Notes: generated by a model not told the origin, from the sequence alone. DNA of 64,000 nucleotides from JADKBO01 sp965230345 (GCA_965230345.1 CBDDKR010000002.1:620001-684000), one strand, 5' to 3'; positions 35,301 to 37,543 are shown, counted from the first letter of the stretch. Numbers and translations: made by a program.

Positions 35301-37173
35301 CCCATATACCATCCAAAGGGTCATTATTATTAGAACTAATCTCAAACTCAAAAATCAAATTGTCTCCACAAATACCCCCATATTGGATCAAATTATTCGT
35401 CGCATTTACGCTCGCTCCATAATTAGGCGTGAAATCTACCGCTCCTTCAATTTGTGTTATGTCTCCACAAATTTTATTGTTACATCCATAGAATGCTTGA
35501 TAATTCAAAAAATTAGCCTGATCCGTACATCCTGTTACTTGATAACAGACATCTACAAATAAACGCTCATCCGAATCAAAGAAATTATCGTTGTTATCAT
35601 TTTGATTGCTAGGAAAATACGTATCGGTAATGGTCATAGACACTTGTTGTGTAACGGGGTCATAACTGTAGTCCGTTGGTGGCACCAAAATATCATTTAC
35701 ATCGATGTTTGCAATCTCATACACGCTTTGATCAATACCCTGTATCTGGAAGACAAATTCATCCAATAAGGCTTCAATACCATCTTGGGATATCGTCACC
35801 CTCTGACACTGTGGCGTATTCGAAGCACTAATATTTCTTGTAGATGGGCTTACACTCAATACATTAAGTACAGGCACTTTAATTCCAGAATTATATGCAC
35901 CCACTTCTGTAATCGTTTCTGAACATGAAGGAGTAGAACCGTTGTCATGATTATAGGTGAAGGATACCGAAGCATCTAAGTTGATGTCTTCTTCCGTCTC
36001 AACATCTATATCACAATCGGCCTGCATTGCTATATCAACAATATAGGCAGCACTTGAGTCTATCTGTGTAAATCTAAATACTGGGGCCGCTAAATCCGAA
36101 AGATCAAACTCCGAGACTGTACCTGAACTCGGATTTAATGCATTAGGAGTTATGAAACCTCCATAAGATAGTCCTTCATCAAATGTGATGGTCAAATCCA
36201 CATCAAAAATATCACACTCTCCTCCATTATAAATCAATAGAGTCAACGTATCAGGAGAAGAACATAGATTTAACAAATCAACTTCAGGGAAGTTAGGAAC
36301 TCCATCCAACGATACTATGCTTATATCTGGACATTCTTCACAGGTACTTTGAGATTGCGCTGGAAGGTCATATGTAATGCATAATTGAGGAGCTAAACTT
36401 GGCTCGATGTCAAAACTATATGCCAAACGCTCTCCACTTCCTACAACGGTAAGTGCAATATTGTTGCCTACAGCATATCCAGGACGATCTATGATTTCTT
36501 GGATGATTGCACTCAAGTCTGGTGTTCGCTGAGCCAATCCTGCATCTCCTGCATTTTGCCATGTCGCTGGCGACCAAGGAACTGTATTGGTTGTTGATGT
36601 CCTACCATTGACTGGATTGGCAACTGAATAAATCAGTGCATTATCAGCAGCTTCACCATATACCGTAAAATCCGCTGGACCTGTACTATTGTCGTAGGCC
36701 GTAAACTGGATGTATGCTTCAGTAATAATGGCATCTTCTGGAATGTTCCAACCACCCCAGTTCATCGATGTAACATTAAACTGACTACCCAGTTGGCCCA
36801 ATTCGAGATCTGTTTGATTATTGTTAGTACCACAAACAATTAAATTGGTTCCAGTTGCCAATTGCTCTGCATCTCTATCACAGGCATCAATTCGTTGACA
36901 CTCTTGTGTCTCCATCATCATAATCATGGACTCCATGATTTCTTTTGCTTGATGATACTCCTTTAAAATCCGAGGTTCAGATGCACAATCCGCTAGCATG
37001 TAATCTACATACTTGGATTCTGTGACCTGTTTGAGAAGATGGAAATTGCTCTGTGTCAACGGATCAATATTAGACCCACTCACAATACTAGAGTTAAGAC
37101 TTAAAACAATAAAAGCAAAAAAGGTAAAAACCGACCAATTCTTTGCTAATAGCTTGATACTAATTTGGTACAT
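5338..37173 (-). CDS. Giant multi-domain T9SS cargo / probable surface adhesin (10,611 residues)
   Basis: A single open frame of 31,836 bases with no internal stop. Domain order by residue: signal peptide ~1-35; an extracellular domain ~110-270; a Cys-containing region of unrecognised folds to 2374; three ~155-residue repeats 2375-2843; 11 DUF11-type repeats 2844-4700; 45 four-cysteine repeats in 15 A-B-C triplets 4701-8117; 11 further DUF11-type repeats 8121-9936; four SdrB-like domains 9937-10424; a linker ('LPVDWLSIEANRVEETNVV'); and a T9SS type A sorting domain 10529-10611. Repetitive extracellular domains of this kind are typical of adhesins and filamentous surface proteins; no enzymatic domain was seen. 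It appears to be a single-gene transcription unit: terminator right after it, >300 bases free upstream. The export route is well supported, the adhesive role is inferred. Long near-identical repeats make it prone to recombination, and to assembly error. Confidence 0.93.
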   Translation of the reverse strand: MYQISIKLLAKNWSVFTFFAFIVLSLNSSIVSGSNIDPLTQSNFHLLKQVTESKYVDYMLADCASEPRILKEYHQAKEIMESMIMMMETQECQRIDACDRDAEQLATGTNLIVCGTNNNQTDLELGQLGSQFNVTSMNWGGWNIPEDAIITEAYIQFTAYDNSTGPADFTVYGEAADNALIYSVANPVNGRTSTTNTVPWSPATWQNAGDAGLAQRTPDLSAIIQEIIDRPGYAVGNNIALTVVGSGERLAYSFDIEPSLAPQLCITYDLPAQSQSTCEECPDISIVSLDGVPNFPEVDLLNLCSSPDTLTLLIYNGGECDIFDVDLTITFDEGLSYGGFITPNALNPSSGTVSEFDLSDLAAPVFRFTQIDSSAAYIVDIAMQADCDIDVETEEDINLDASVSFTYNHDNGSTPSCSETITEVGAYNSGIKVPVLNVLSVSPSTRNISASNTPQCQRVTISQDGIEALLDEFVFQIQGIDQSVYEIANIDVNDILVPPTDYSYDPVTQQVSMTITDTYFPSNQNDNNDNFFDSDERLFVDVCYQVTGCTDQANFLNYQAFYGCNNKICGDITQIEGAVDFTPNYGASVNATNNLIQYGGICGDNLIFEFEISSNNNDPLDGIWEDLFVKFNGCIGGNVSLAALTMDGLTLPLEVVNTSGATVVIDFRELTSDIDGAGGLDDFDGDGIFDDLPGGETLSFYVELAIGCADDANCSALGCNITNVEINGKRNCGQDFQEFESFPNPISYFYGEIDQSDNEVQDPTDCCSLPITEDFHTVCDTWLPMNNGFEYYYEFGLENITACASGGSLYAVVTVTTNGNERIKHVRYEDGSATYQGNPVAGVTWQYLTITDPISGVTDTTAVEITIPAGDIGSNTHDYYWNLELEGFCTPWDYMYTSVKIVEECTACGTPEPCQILRSCHNMNSYVRWNGCNCQCYIRSTVDTLYRTTYGFADPEMTIPLTIDDVPEVDRTRFIPGDRVFVSQEYEVLAGGGELFKKADHLWHMRLWHGGRENPLIMDRQNLTIEGIYYQPAGGSRQLVTLPDCLKIPNEQRDNYHYPSLRFLNGGIDRSNPNHTTHSYNGVNDNCQNDPNEHPEYAVAFTGHSEQDRSVNDVHDFNETRIDFYFKNRGPNCGTGDQYDNTCFEDWIAMYPMNDGDKIFIDYSGNMIHNPNYDLALLNPMTATNHISQSFYGYMDIYEADEVLCNNSRIAGSCASSRGYQGHIPGPVTITNNVTVEDCDTDVEYTFTLTNPVPTDLAAGETPWYENEYRPFMYTEYLELQFPTNMVYLNDGTIVMPDGSEIPLPQQYVDDDYGNLNCVNDGSGGICCVAEDSTQLAALRINDQDFYDGLNTPYSEGPDSPMVTNNPCDEGLLIQDNLDPFPALLVTGDNFTSSYGLKYSLSSLCPEDIESTDFAIQYQFAEPYIIAFPGSTGDDDGNGGGQFSGYALAGSIANGTAYAYPYSHIVNYPNNPFCMGCDWDGTLTMQDRGEYWQNIAPHPEASHGAINPMRQTGIQQTTPGNFIDNSMDFPPLLPMVQNLLKADLAGQNETNVYTLCAGDATGGGATHQNIVTSVEIPNSVEFIGAEDSGGNPLSWTLANTTPTHKVYAIVVPGLTLAPGDCYEYTIITELLFCPIGVPELDTRVCATSVSGCLDPNKAATLSVAGNACDVVDACYEYIREESDLQVEWDPQALGEYGLCDDIPMGIRLKNVKPALLIDLDLDWWFPAGLDFVPGSWQVCYPGGPNTIGPCVSIPDPTADPTDNSIFGTNFGYDEDAVWSMALPNNEIDQNGLKGVGVTLDSDSNRVQFLFDVNTNCDEFVSGTRVYHQASANDPCEQKISSMFVNSDPIIIENANPADFAQFFVFAEPANANCGEDATLVLSYLNISPFGETKESSLCINLETETFDYMPGSFQWLSPVGHNPVPTEEMNGNITEVCFDIPDGIGPGELFQVGFDFSVPEDVDCGAQPLNVQVQSEIMDQSCMAQGISCSVYVLNSVNTQIDINFLPPLNIDGQKMTVGCPNTDGTVDLCYDIELTNPGPFYSNNVKVTLIRDINLNGVIDEGIDTELISEDKFVILGTDESTTIDGCFNVPEAEACPVFLMVTQTTDCVCDALDFYYDSIEPNVVGELGDEFTLCPGIPFGIENCQAWTYAVNPVQGANIVPSADNDSLYITINDGYGVNSPVVLTVTSETGGCQAFDFEVDLYSLNDFTFGPFEEVTVCNVGCRELDLMIPDAYENSVTVEWLPNEYLDDNTSLTPTICNPVNDITYLVTLNFMTEQGQCQYQAQFPVKVQDQETVDIFDDGSLCTDADATFTAPSGFGNYEWTKINPDNSTQVVQLGLDNTFTAEEEGRYFVKYNNLGDICQIMSNEFIVVNCPTFEKTIASITQTTNPNEYTVTYTITVESNSIFPADYDLYDEPGFDTDIVASSASYTSDAGPSGGLTLPAPATPGWQLADDITIPAGGTHNYTISYVVAIDLEDGSVGNDLYTPCGQGSGPENAGPGDALFNNAGLDMDNDPTEMEVEDNDCGELPFLTLEKFHLSTVETGLNCYDVTYQINVTNLGGAVGTYDLVDDPDFDDDFEFTAAIFTTDAMGNPGGSLPTTTSTYVLANDQNIAPGKVDTFAITIGVCIDLENPASQGDELYTANCGSTNGPSDPTNGEGLYNLATLDVNNDGTPDKEAEACDDVPYFTLDKIQVSATRLADGTYDIVYQITVENIGGADGTYDLFDEPNFDDDIVINSASYTSDAGPANPSLVTTVPAGGWTLADDQVIPAYDADIYTLTVNVGYDFFDGTVGDDTYTPCGEGGVNPGQAGEGLYNRTTLDTNNDGTTDLDDDTCDDIEIVDVALTKKVLTTGPYEYGDIVTFEIEVYNQGVVTLTDILVTDYISCGYTYSGGSQTWIANGANYETTIAGPLAAGETTTVTIDLQLQPCTSNTENAYLNVAEVSRMEDIDGNDISSEDIDSTPDATETNDAGGAVDTTSDDVVDGDGTGTPGDTVAGTDEDDHDPAQVEVFDLALTKVLDTAGPYSYGDDLTFTIEVTNQGNVTATNILITDYIPSGYTYISGTPAWTPNGANYETTIPGPLAPGESTTVEIVLDLVMNNADGVDSYINVAEISSALDGDGNPVVDIDSTPDTTESNDAGGAVDTPSDDVIDGDGSGMPGDEVAATDEDDHDPAGIFIVDVALTKMPSTAGPYSYGDVIAFEIEVYNQGSVTLTDVEVTDYIPCGYNYITANNPTWSFNGGNSTATTTVAGPIVPGNSETVVIQLMIQPCTDASGEAFTNYAEVSGMEDEDGNDVTDDDIDSTADDTNGNDAGGNPDGNSDDVVNGDGSGTPGDDNASTDEDDHDPAIIDVFDLALIKTLADQGPYNWQEQITYEITVTNQGNMMADNIEITDYIPSCFSLISNDWTDNGNSTATKVLSVANGELASPLAPAQSVTVSIILEVGLCNEEFLVNYAEISNATDENGGAVEDIDSTPDTTNGNDAGGNPEGNSDNVIDGDGTGTPGDDNASTDEDDHDPEQVQVQVNADLALIKTLGITQPNPVAPGDDVTFQIQVINQGIIPTDNIEITDYMPACMTLNDTDWTNNLNGTASRTLSVANGGLAVPLQPGQSTIVTISFTVDGCANGILTNWSEISSFTGPNGEPLTDIDSTPDNDQNNDTYQNNNDVTGNGKLGGDEDDHDPEQILVTTNQDIFDLALTKILAPGQPSIVGVGDVVVFSIEVTNQGTFSADNIEITDYVPSCFNMVDTDWTDNGNGTASIMLSVANGGLSQSLQPGQSTTVNINLQVSNCSSGDYNNWAEISAATDEDGNVWPDVDSTPDNNPNNDTYINDNDISGNGKTGGDEDDHDPARVTVSTNPPNMFDLALIKQLAPGQPTQIENGDLVVFAVTVVNQGNVSANNIEITDYVPTCMNMVDTDWTDNGDGTASITLSTANGALASPLLPGMSHQVLLTLQANNCAIGDVTNWSEISGATDSNGDPVTDIDSTPDTNQGNDVYGNDDQLDGDGTNDEDDHDPEIIEIVPNVPDMFDLALIKILAPGQQTTVELGDVVSFQIQITNQGNVLADNIEIIDYIPDCLELNDTDWTDNGNETASITLSVANGALNSPLAPGQSINVNIDFTVLECEETSVTNWSEISGATDGNGDPVTDVDSTPDTDQGNDTYITNNDNTGDGKNGGDEDDHDPEEIIIMPTPPIYDVALIKTLSIGQNNPVAIGDDVSYDIQVTNQGDHAITNISVIDYIPNCMSLNDTDWTDNGNGTASINVPGTLEPAQSTIIQIVLTVESCAVGNVTNWAEVSSFTDEDGNTVEDVDSTPDTDQTNDTYTTNNEIDEDGKNGGDEDDHDPEQITVIDPNPDNFDLALTKTLAPGQSATVGNGATVSFIITVYNQGQVAADNIEVTDYLPSCFELADPNWTDNGDGTATYDLSTGSGTMSSALAPSNSIEIPMTVVTNNCSTGDIVNYAEISGATDSNGDPVTDIDSTPDDTNGNDAGGNPNGNSDDVVNGDGSGTPGDDVAATDEDDHDPALITIDPTSPMEFDLALTKILIPGQDVPFTNGDLATFRIRVFNQGDVSADNIEVTDYIPECMILNDTDWTDNGNDTASKTLSVANGFLPTPLLPGEFVDVDITLELDDCSTGTITNWAEISGTTDGAGNPVTDEDSTPDSDPDNDIFNVDNDITGDGKNGGDEDDHDPAEIPVSVCLKPVLTASNPDCDGTVYSITFYVSNGATVTTSAGILDGNKITNIPVGTNVQITATVEPSCQTILTVNSPNECPTICEFPVLTAGQAICDGSTYKVSFTWDGVGTLSTNTGSINGDVVEGIAIGTDLVITATNGTCISTVTITSPVTCDDPCENPAISLSGPECNSDGSPFYSLNFTMVPGATVTSSHGTVGAGVITNIPSGVDVTVTSSIDDCPDRVVVVPAPVCEPCIDPVLTAGNTECDGSTYSVTFYAQQGATINVNAGVVNGYKVEDIPLGVDLIIEAYLEPGCFTQLNVEAPDACPSTCEYPELTLGQPVCTGTTYKVSFTWDGNGTFANNVGVISGNRIINIPIGSDLMITATDGECETKVTAESPESCDDPCENPAISLSGPLCSPAADGTYSVNYTLVSGGSMSASHGVVNANIISGIPNGQDVTVTVTQPGCDNEVVIIPAPVCTECIKPTLTAGNPVCEGNVYSFEFTVSNGATVTTDAGTVGDGIVTNIPLGANVTITASVDVDCQTSLVVNGPNTCPPNCEYPELTVGQPICDGSTYKVSFTWDGSGSIATTAGTISGNEVINIPIGTNVTVTATDGSCISSVTAISPETCDDPCENPAISVSGPICNTNGTQFYSVNFTMVAGTTVTSSHGTVGSGVITNIPSGQDVTITASLGDCPDKVITVDAPICNECIKPVLTAGNIECENNVYSFTFYASNGASVTTTAGTISNGKVINVPLGVDVTLTATSDVNCESTINVEAPNSCPTNCIYPELTLGQPICDGSTYTVSFTWDGVGNLNNSAGTISGNTIINIPIGTNVTLTATNTDCVAEVEAVSPEDCDDPCENPAISVSGPLCNADGSPFYSLNFIALPGATVTASAGNVSGGTITNIPAGVDVTITASIAGCPDKVVVVPAPLCEVCIKPILTVGNPECLGNTYSVTFYASAGSTINTTAGTLGNGIVTSIPLGTDVTITASSDIDCQTSITVTGPDSCPTDCEYPALNAGQPVCNGTTYNVSFTWDGVGNLNNSAGTYNGNEILNIPVGTNLTLTATNGACITEVVVVSPEDCSNPCENPSVSVSGPICNTNGTPFYSVNFTTVTGATVTSNIGTVGNGVITNISSGVAVTITSSLSGCPDDVITVPAPNCDICDKPVLTVGNTECSGNVYSVTYYVSTGATVSVNAGTLGAGVVTNIPLGVDLTITATEDTNCETELTVTAPSTCPTDCEYPELTVGQPICDGSTYTVSFTWDGNGSFSNNVGTVSGDEIINIPIGTDLVVSATDGNCVTEAVVTSPENCDNPCENPSISLSGPICDASGSGFYSINFTTVSGASVSASHGTVGNGVITAIPSGQDVTITSTLAGCPDEVVVVPAPECDLCERPVLTTGAIECNGTTYDVTYYVSTGATVTSNVGTINGFTITGIPVGTDLVITATTVPGCETVLEVDGPNSCPSNCEYPELTVGQPICDGSTYTVSFTWDGVGNLNNNAGTISGNEIINIPIGTDLSLTASSGTCVANVGVESPESCDNPCDYPAISISGPLCNADGSPFYSLNYTTVSGATVSASAGFVNNGTISNIPAGVNVTITTSLSGCSDKVVVVPAPLCELCIKPSLTAGNIECEGNTYQFEFNVSQGAMVSASAGTISGNMVINIPIGVDVTLTASTDVNCQTVLTVNGPNTCPPDCEYPELTVGQPICNGSTYSVSYTWDGVGTLSNNAGSIGSNVITNIPIGTDLIISAADGSCETEVEVESPEDCDDPCETPSISVSGPICNSNGTPFYSVNFTTTAGATVTSSAGSVGNGVITNIPSGVNVTITASLTGCPDKVMVVTAPICEACEKPTLTTGNIECEGNVYSVTYYVSAGATVTTSVGTLGSGVITNIPVGTDVVITASLSPDCETQLTVTGPNSCPTNCEYPELTVGQPICNGSTYTVSFTWDGNGSFSTNSGTVSGDRIVNIPVGTDLVVSAADGNCETEVTVESPNDCDDPCENPAISVSGPECNSNGTPFYSVNFTTIPGTTVTASHGTVGSGVITNIPSGQDVTITAVLSGCPTKTIVVPAAICETCEKPVLTAGAIECNGSTYDVTYYVSNGASIQASVGTVTDYKITGIPVGTDVVITATTIPGCETELEIDGPNSCSMNCEYPELTVGQPVCVNGSTYKVSFTWDGVGSLNSNVGTVSGNEVINIPIGIDVTVFANSGACISMVKVTSPESCTDPCENPAISLSGPLCNSNGSPFYSLNFTTTNGASVTASHGTVGAGVITNIPAGVNVTVTASLAGCANKVIEVPAPLCDECIKPVLTVGNTECDGSTYSVSFIASQGSTISTSAGTVSGNEVINIPLGVDVTITATRDVDCATSIEVSAPNSCPSNCTYPELTVGQPVCTGSSYKVSFTWDGNGNLSNSIGTISGNQVINIPLGASLTLSATDGSCVTEVVIDSPENCNDPCENPSISLSGPICNTNGTPFYSVNFTTVSGATVTASAGTVGSGVITNIPSGVNVTITSSVNGCPNDVVVVPAPDCEVCEKPILTAGNTECEGNLYSVTFNVSAGATVTTNVGAVGNGIITNIPLGVDLIITASNGQDCSTQISVTAPTTCPDDCEYPELTVGQPICDGSTYTVSYTWDGHGTISNNVGVRTSNMVVDIPIGTDLVISAVDGNCETEVTVVSPEDCDDPCENPAITVSGPICNTNGSPFYSVNFVAVPGATVTSTAGTVGNEVVTNIPVGVDVTITASLNGCPDEVINVKAPLCEACTKPVLTVGNTECEGTLYSVTYYVSNGATVSSNVGTVTSSAVINIPLGVNLELTASLGLNCETELTVTAPTTCPTNCEYPELTVGQPICDGSTYTVSFTWDGIGNLTNNAGTISGDEVINIPLGTDLVLGATDGSCETEVTVTSPEDCDDPCENPAISISGPLCDASTAFYSVNFTTVPGTTVSTNFGTVGNGVITAIPSGQDVTITASLNGCPDKVVVVPAPTCEPCEKPVLTTGAIECIGTSYTVTYYVSEGATVETNVGTINNFTVTGIPLGTDLIITATTAEGCESVLEVDGPNTCPSTCEYPNLTAGQPVCVDGSTYKISYTWDGIGSLNTNVGTISGNEVINIPIGVDLLIFANNGSCNANVEVTSPESCTDPCENPAISISGPLCQGNTFYSVNFTALPGSNVTSSHGNVGNGVITNIPVGTNAVVTVSIAGCSNKVVTIPTPICQSCVKPVLTASNPECDGDVYEVTFYVSSGATVTASAGTISGNTISDIPLGEDVTIFASTVPGCFTELTVVGPEDCPEDCEFPELTLGQAVCDGNFYRVSFTWDGHGTLTRNAGIISGNEVINIPLGTNLQLVATDGDCVTTVRTKSPARCDDPCENPAISVSGPMCNSNGTPFYFVNYYALPGAVVTSNFGIVESDVISGIPSGQDVQITVAYPGCSDKIITVPAKDCNIDFDLALVKTLAPGQASPVRPGDPVTFEITVFNQGSVAADNIEITDYLPNCSQLVDNAWTNNGNGTATRMLSVANGGLTQPLAPNSMVKTYITIELTGCAAGTLTNWAEISDATDQAGNDVTDVDSTPDDNPDNDKYETDNDTSGDGKNGEDEDDHDPADIMVDPNASNEFDLALIKQLAPTQTTPVKNGDDVVFRIRVFNQGNISADNIEIVDYIPSCFALNDADWTDNGNGTASITLSVANGGLTQPLQPNANVDVEITLSVEDCDDGNVTNWAEISDATDGAGDSVTDVDSTPDDNQNNDAYDGDDNTNGNGTDDEDDHDPAEIEIDNGDPQDDFDLALIKVLEVGQSVNVSSGDIVNYEIYVINQGDVPADNIQVIDYIPSCFTLVDNNWTDNGNGTASITLSVANGGLMSALLPGMNTSVTIALEVGDCSGMSQVTNWAEISGATDDDGNPVTDIDSTPDTNENNDAYGENDQTNGNGTDDEDDHDPETVNIMDEPTDEFDLALTKTLPVGQPYNVPANSTISFNITVYNQGNVAADNIEIIDYLPACATLDDANWTDNGDGTASRMLSVANGGLDIPLFGGQSITVPITMSLDGCPVGEITNWSEIESVTDEYGDPVTDVDSTPDSDQGNDTYTTNNEINEDGKDGGDEDDHDPESVLINPVIDEEFDLALTKTFAPGQEDQVTDGSVVVFNINVYNQGNIAADNIRIVDYLPACFDLVDNNWFYDAMNHEAVRILSVANGDMLQPLGPGQNMTVAISVQLNGCTTGPKVNYAEIEDATDSNGDPVTDIDSTPDDNQFNDVYTNNDDISGNGMNGEDEDDHDPEVVDVIAGPAETFDIALIKVIAPGQSTVVSEGDNISFQIQVTNQGEGAIDNIVVTDYFPSCTSLNDADWTDNGNNTASITLSTANGELDAPLTTGQSIVVPITLTVGACEAGEQTNWSEVSDFTDAAGNPVTDVDSTPDTNPNNDTYVTNNDISGDGKNGGDEDDHDPELFEIEENFDLALTKMVSAPGSYTYGDLIPFTITVYNQGNMVADNIEITDYMPDGYSFSAADNTGWTDNGDGTLTYVETNDLGIGQQVSIALNLRLEPTNGSSEDWINRAEISDATDENGNPQDDTDSYMDDFEDNDNEVYPGDDDDDEINEDATEGGDEDDSDPAGIDVFDLAQIKTTITEGPYRYGDQVTYRVTVYNQGNIPATNVEIVDYLPCGLSYLSVNNSEWTYDAGAHEARTTITGVINPGSFGFVDIILEVQECYTDSPSAWTNVTEITGSTDEDGNPREDVDSEDDDDPNNDGDPIDDEVDHPDDEDDHDPETIEIFDLATRKVVVTPGPYSYGGVIEFGVEVYNQGNTTGYNVEITDYIPAGYAFDNGMNVGWTLVGDKATYVISELPAGAFVVIPIRLELVETGDGASDYFNRVEISGGDNNEDPNDEDPTDADSTPDDDPDNDNEVNPGDDDDDVIDENGNDGEDEDDSDPAGPEFFDLAIVKKSIEDGPFRYGDLITYEFTIYNQGTIDAKDIEVIDYLPCGLLYESLNNSNWTYDAATNSARTVYTDVIPAGEEANLSITLRLYDCQDEGAWINAAEITDATDENGNPVDDIDSDDDDDPDNDGDPVDDEITNEGGDEDDHDIDEVPVVDLALTKQVDDKGPYDEGDIVNYEIRVYNQGNVPTYNVEVVDYIRQGYSMNPAINPGWTLISGLLHYTIDGPFNPDEELLIPLNLTIEIPDDATLGDWYNEAEIADMEDEDGTQLEDADSYPDSDPNNDNDLVDGPDDDNIFDEEDNNDNVIDENIDDPFNEGDDDEDDNDAAEVIVVGGLGDTVWKDEDGDGIQDAGEMGVAGVKAILTDCNGNRLDSMYTDANGFYFFNNLIPGDYQVMFDISDLPPGCDFTLQDQGNDDELDSDVNRLGVGPCVEIQGGEYDSTYDAGLLILVNIGDYVWHDLDGDGIQDAGEPGIEGVQVVLYDVNNNFIGSTYTNSDGYYIFEDIYPGDYYIVFVDPDGFEITPADQGNDDERDSDATGLIGNVGGTSTDLFTVYAGMDDYSFDAGYYKCIPIGELVWYDTNLNDVWDTDENGINAIEVRLWKNEGGSWVLYETQFTGHKEGTPSDDGYYKFCAPPGTYYIQVVMPPLGLVLAQPNQVNGLPLTHPNEPTNDSDMTNNFGLSTSAAFTVFSGEMFCNIGAGYYPQATMGNRVWEDVNLNGVQENDEPVIANVKVEAYSTSSGEKVGEAYTNDEGLFTIDYLRKDHHYLKFTPPSGFGFTQANQGAEETDSDVDHSNGWNTTSALLTLPDNDYVHVDAGLARGVLPVDWLSIEANRVEETNVVTWSTASEINSDKYIIERMVGHKGLFEEIGEVKAKGNTFETSTYQFVDTDSENVGHYYYRIRQVDQDGTFEYSKTVSVEVGGERNVDFYPNPSTGVVNYKIELTDDTKVKISIYDATGKVVRESLIDEVLDGGIYESKVDLTDLESGVYMIKIILNGEVTTKNLILID
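5341..5589 (-). other. T9SS type A C-terminal sorting domain of the giant protein
   Basis: Residues 10529-10611 hold the three usual blocks: 'VDFYPNPSTGVVNYKI', 'VKISIYDATGKVV' and 'LESGVYMIKIILNGEVTTKN'. Such domains direct cargo through the type IX translocon across the outer membrane and are normally cleaved by the sortase PorU. The preceding ~100 residues ('VVTWSTASEINSDKYIIER', 'YYYRIRQVDQDGTFEYSK') are the linker often found before it in this phylum. Confidence 0.95.
5902..7365 (-). repeat. Four SdrB-like domains in the giant protein
   Basis: Residues 9937-10424 contain four tandem domains of ~115-130 residues opening with 'LGDTVWKDEDGDGIQDAGE', 'IGDYVWHDLDGDGIQDAGE', 'IGELVWYDTNLNDVWDTDE' and 'MGNRVWEDVNLNGVQENDE'. 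This is the SdrD B-domain-like fold, with acidic D-x-D-x-D-G calcium-binding loops in the first two and degraded loops in the last two. Each also shows the 'TDANGFYFFNNLIPGDY' block. They probably form a rigid stalk next to the anchoring end. Confidence 0.9.
7366..12813 (-). repeat. Second DUF11-type array, 11 repeats
   Basis: Residues 8121-9936 hold 11 repeats averaging 165 residues. Each begins 'FDLAL-K', contains 'NQGN-AADNIEI-DY-P' and '-NWAEIS-ATD-', and ends in an Asp-rich linker (-DSTPD-...-DEDDHDP-). Repeats 1-6, next to the cysteine array, start with an 'APGQ'-like segment; repeats 7-11, towards the C-terminus, start with 'GPYxYGD'-like segments. The acidic linker count on the DNA (near 7395, 7920, 8387, 8871, 9347, 9833, 10339, 10844, 11347, 11851, 12348) confirms 11 copies. 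Confidence 0.92.
12823..23073 (-). repeat. Cysteine repeat array: 45 repeats as 15 A-B-C triplets
   Basis: Residues 4701-8117 (3,417 residues, 227.8 per triplet). Each triplet has type A ('KPVLTAGNTEC ... YSVTFYVSxGATV ... NIPLGxDVTITA'), type B ('EYPELTVGQPICDGSTY ... FTWDGxG ... NIPIGTDL') and type C ('ENPAISVSGPxC ... FYSVNFTTVxGATVT ... CPDKVVVVPAP'). Every ~75-residue repeat has four cysteines at matching positions, so the array carries about 180. I do not recognise a named family; the beta-rich, Thr/Gly/Val-rich composition suggests Ig-like sandwiches. Type B is the best conserved, and parts are nearly identical at DNA level between neighbouring triplets. Confidence 0.93.
23074..28644 (-). 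repeat. First DUF11-type array, 11 repeats
   Basis: Residues 2844-4700 hold 11 repeats averaging 169 residues, of the same type as the second array. Repeats 1-4 are of the 'GPYxYGD' class, repeats 5-11 of the 'APGQ' class. Linkers come in two main forms: a long one ('NDAGGNPDGNSDDVVNGDGS' followed by a DEDDHDP end; repeats 1-4 and 10) and a short one ('NDTYxTNND ... GGDEDDHDP'; most others). Eleven acidic linkers are seen on the DNA near 28150, 27645, 27130, 26615, 26125, 25625, 25125, 24620, 24140, 23600 and 23100. Confidence 0.92.
28645..30051 (-). repeat. Three ~155-residue repeats before the DUF11 array
   Basis: Residues 2375-2843 contain three related repeats with 'YDLYDEPGFDTDI', 'YDLVDDPDFDDDF' and 'YDLFDEPNFDDDI', each followed by a '-TSDAGP-'-like segment, an 'LADDxxIPA' segment and a '-DNDGT-D-' acidic linker with cysteine ('EACDDVPYFTLDK'). 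They look like a divergent branch of the DUF11 type, because each ends in an 'LDK/LEK' strand that starts the next one. Confidence 0.8.
36364..36846 (-). other. N-terminal extracellular domain of the giant protein
   Basis: Residues ~110-270 show 'IPEDAIITEAYIQFTAYDNS', 'FTVYGEAADNALIYS', 'WSPATWQNAGDAGLAQRTP' and 'DLSAIIQEIIDRPGY' before 'APQLCITYDLP'. I recall this block pattern as a beta-sandwich domain recurring in secreted proteins of marine bacteria; its ligand is unknown. It is the only part of the first 2,374 residues that I can match to a recurring domain. Confidence 0.55.
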
Positions 37174-37228
37174 AACAAACTTAAATAATTAAATAAATAA
37201 TTAAGTTCTATTACCAGGTTATACAGTA

Positions 37229-37248
37229 CACCACATAGGAATATGGTG
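37229..37248 (-). promoter_or_regulatory. Hairpin in the predicted 5' leader of the giant gene
   Basis: On the minus strand CACCATAT pairs with ATGTGGTG (8 bp with one T-G wobble) around a 4-base TCCT loop. It lies about 55 bases before the start codon and downstream of the candidate -7 box, so it would be in the leader RNA. No T-tract follows, so it is not a terminator. A regulatory role is conjecture. Confidence 0.35.
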
Positions 37249-37271
37249 CGAACTAGTTCTTGTTTCAAGCA

Positions 37272-37279
37272 CAAATATA
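37272..37279 (-). promoter_or_regulatory. Candidate -7 element of the giant gene
   Basis: TATATTTG on the minus strand matches TAnnTTTG exactly, about 100 bases upstream of the start at 37173. No TTTG sits at the usual -33 distance. It is the best promoter candidate in the region. Confidence 0.4.
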
Positions 37280-37543
37280 GAGATTTCAATACAAATCTCA
37301 CCATACATTATTTGCCCAAATTATAGTTTGAAAAAAAATAATTATATAAACGATTGATGCTGTATTGATTAAGTATATAAAAAAAGTTATTTTTTTTATA
37401 CTACCAGAATACTTTTTGGTTCATTTACCCCCAAAAACTACTACATTCCACCAAGAAGAAGCTCTAAATCACAGAAAAATTGCCGTTAATAAAGATTTTG
37501 TGAAAATAATTTGGCATTTTTTCAAATCATACGCATATAAGCG

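Larger units (their letters stand above)
37174..37543. other. Intergenic region upstream of the giant gene
   Basis: 370 bases without a convincing gene between the giant gene and the DUF5686 gene. It should hold the promoter and 5' leader of the giant gene: a TATATTTG box at 37272-37279 and a hairpin at 37229-37248. A 60-codon plus-strand frame at 37365-37547 has biased AT-rich content and no family resemblance, and is not called. Confidence 0.6.
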
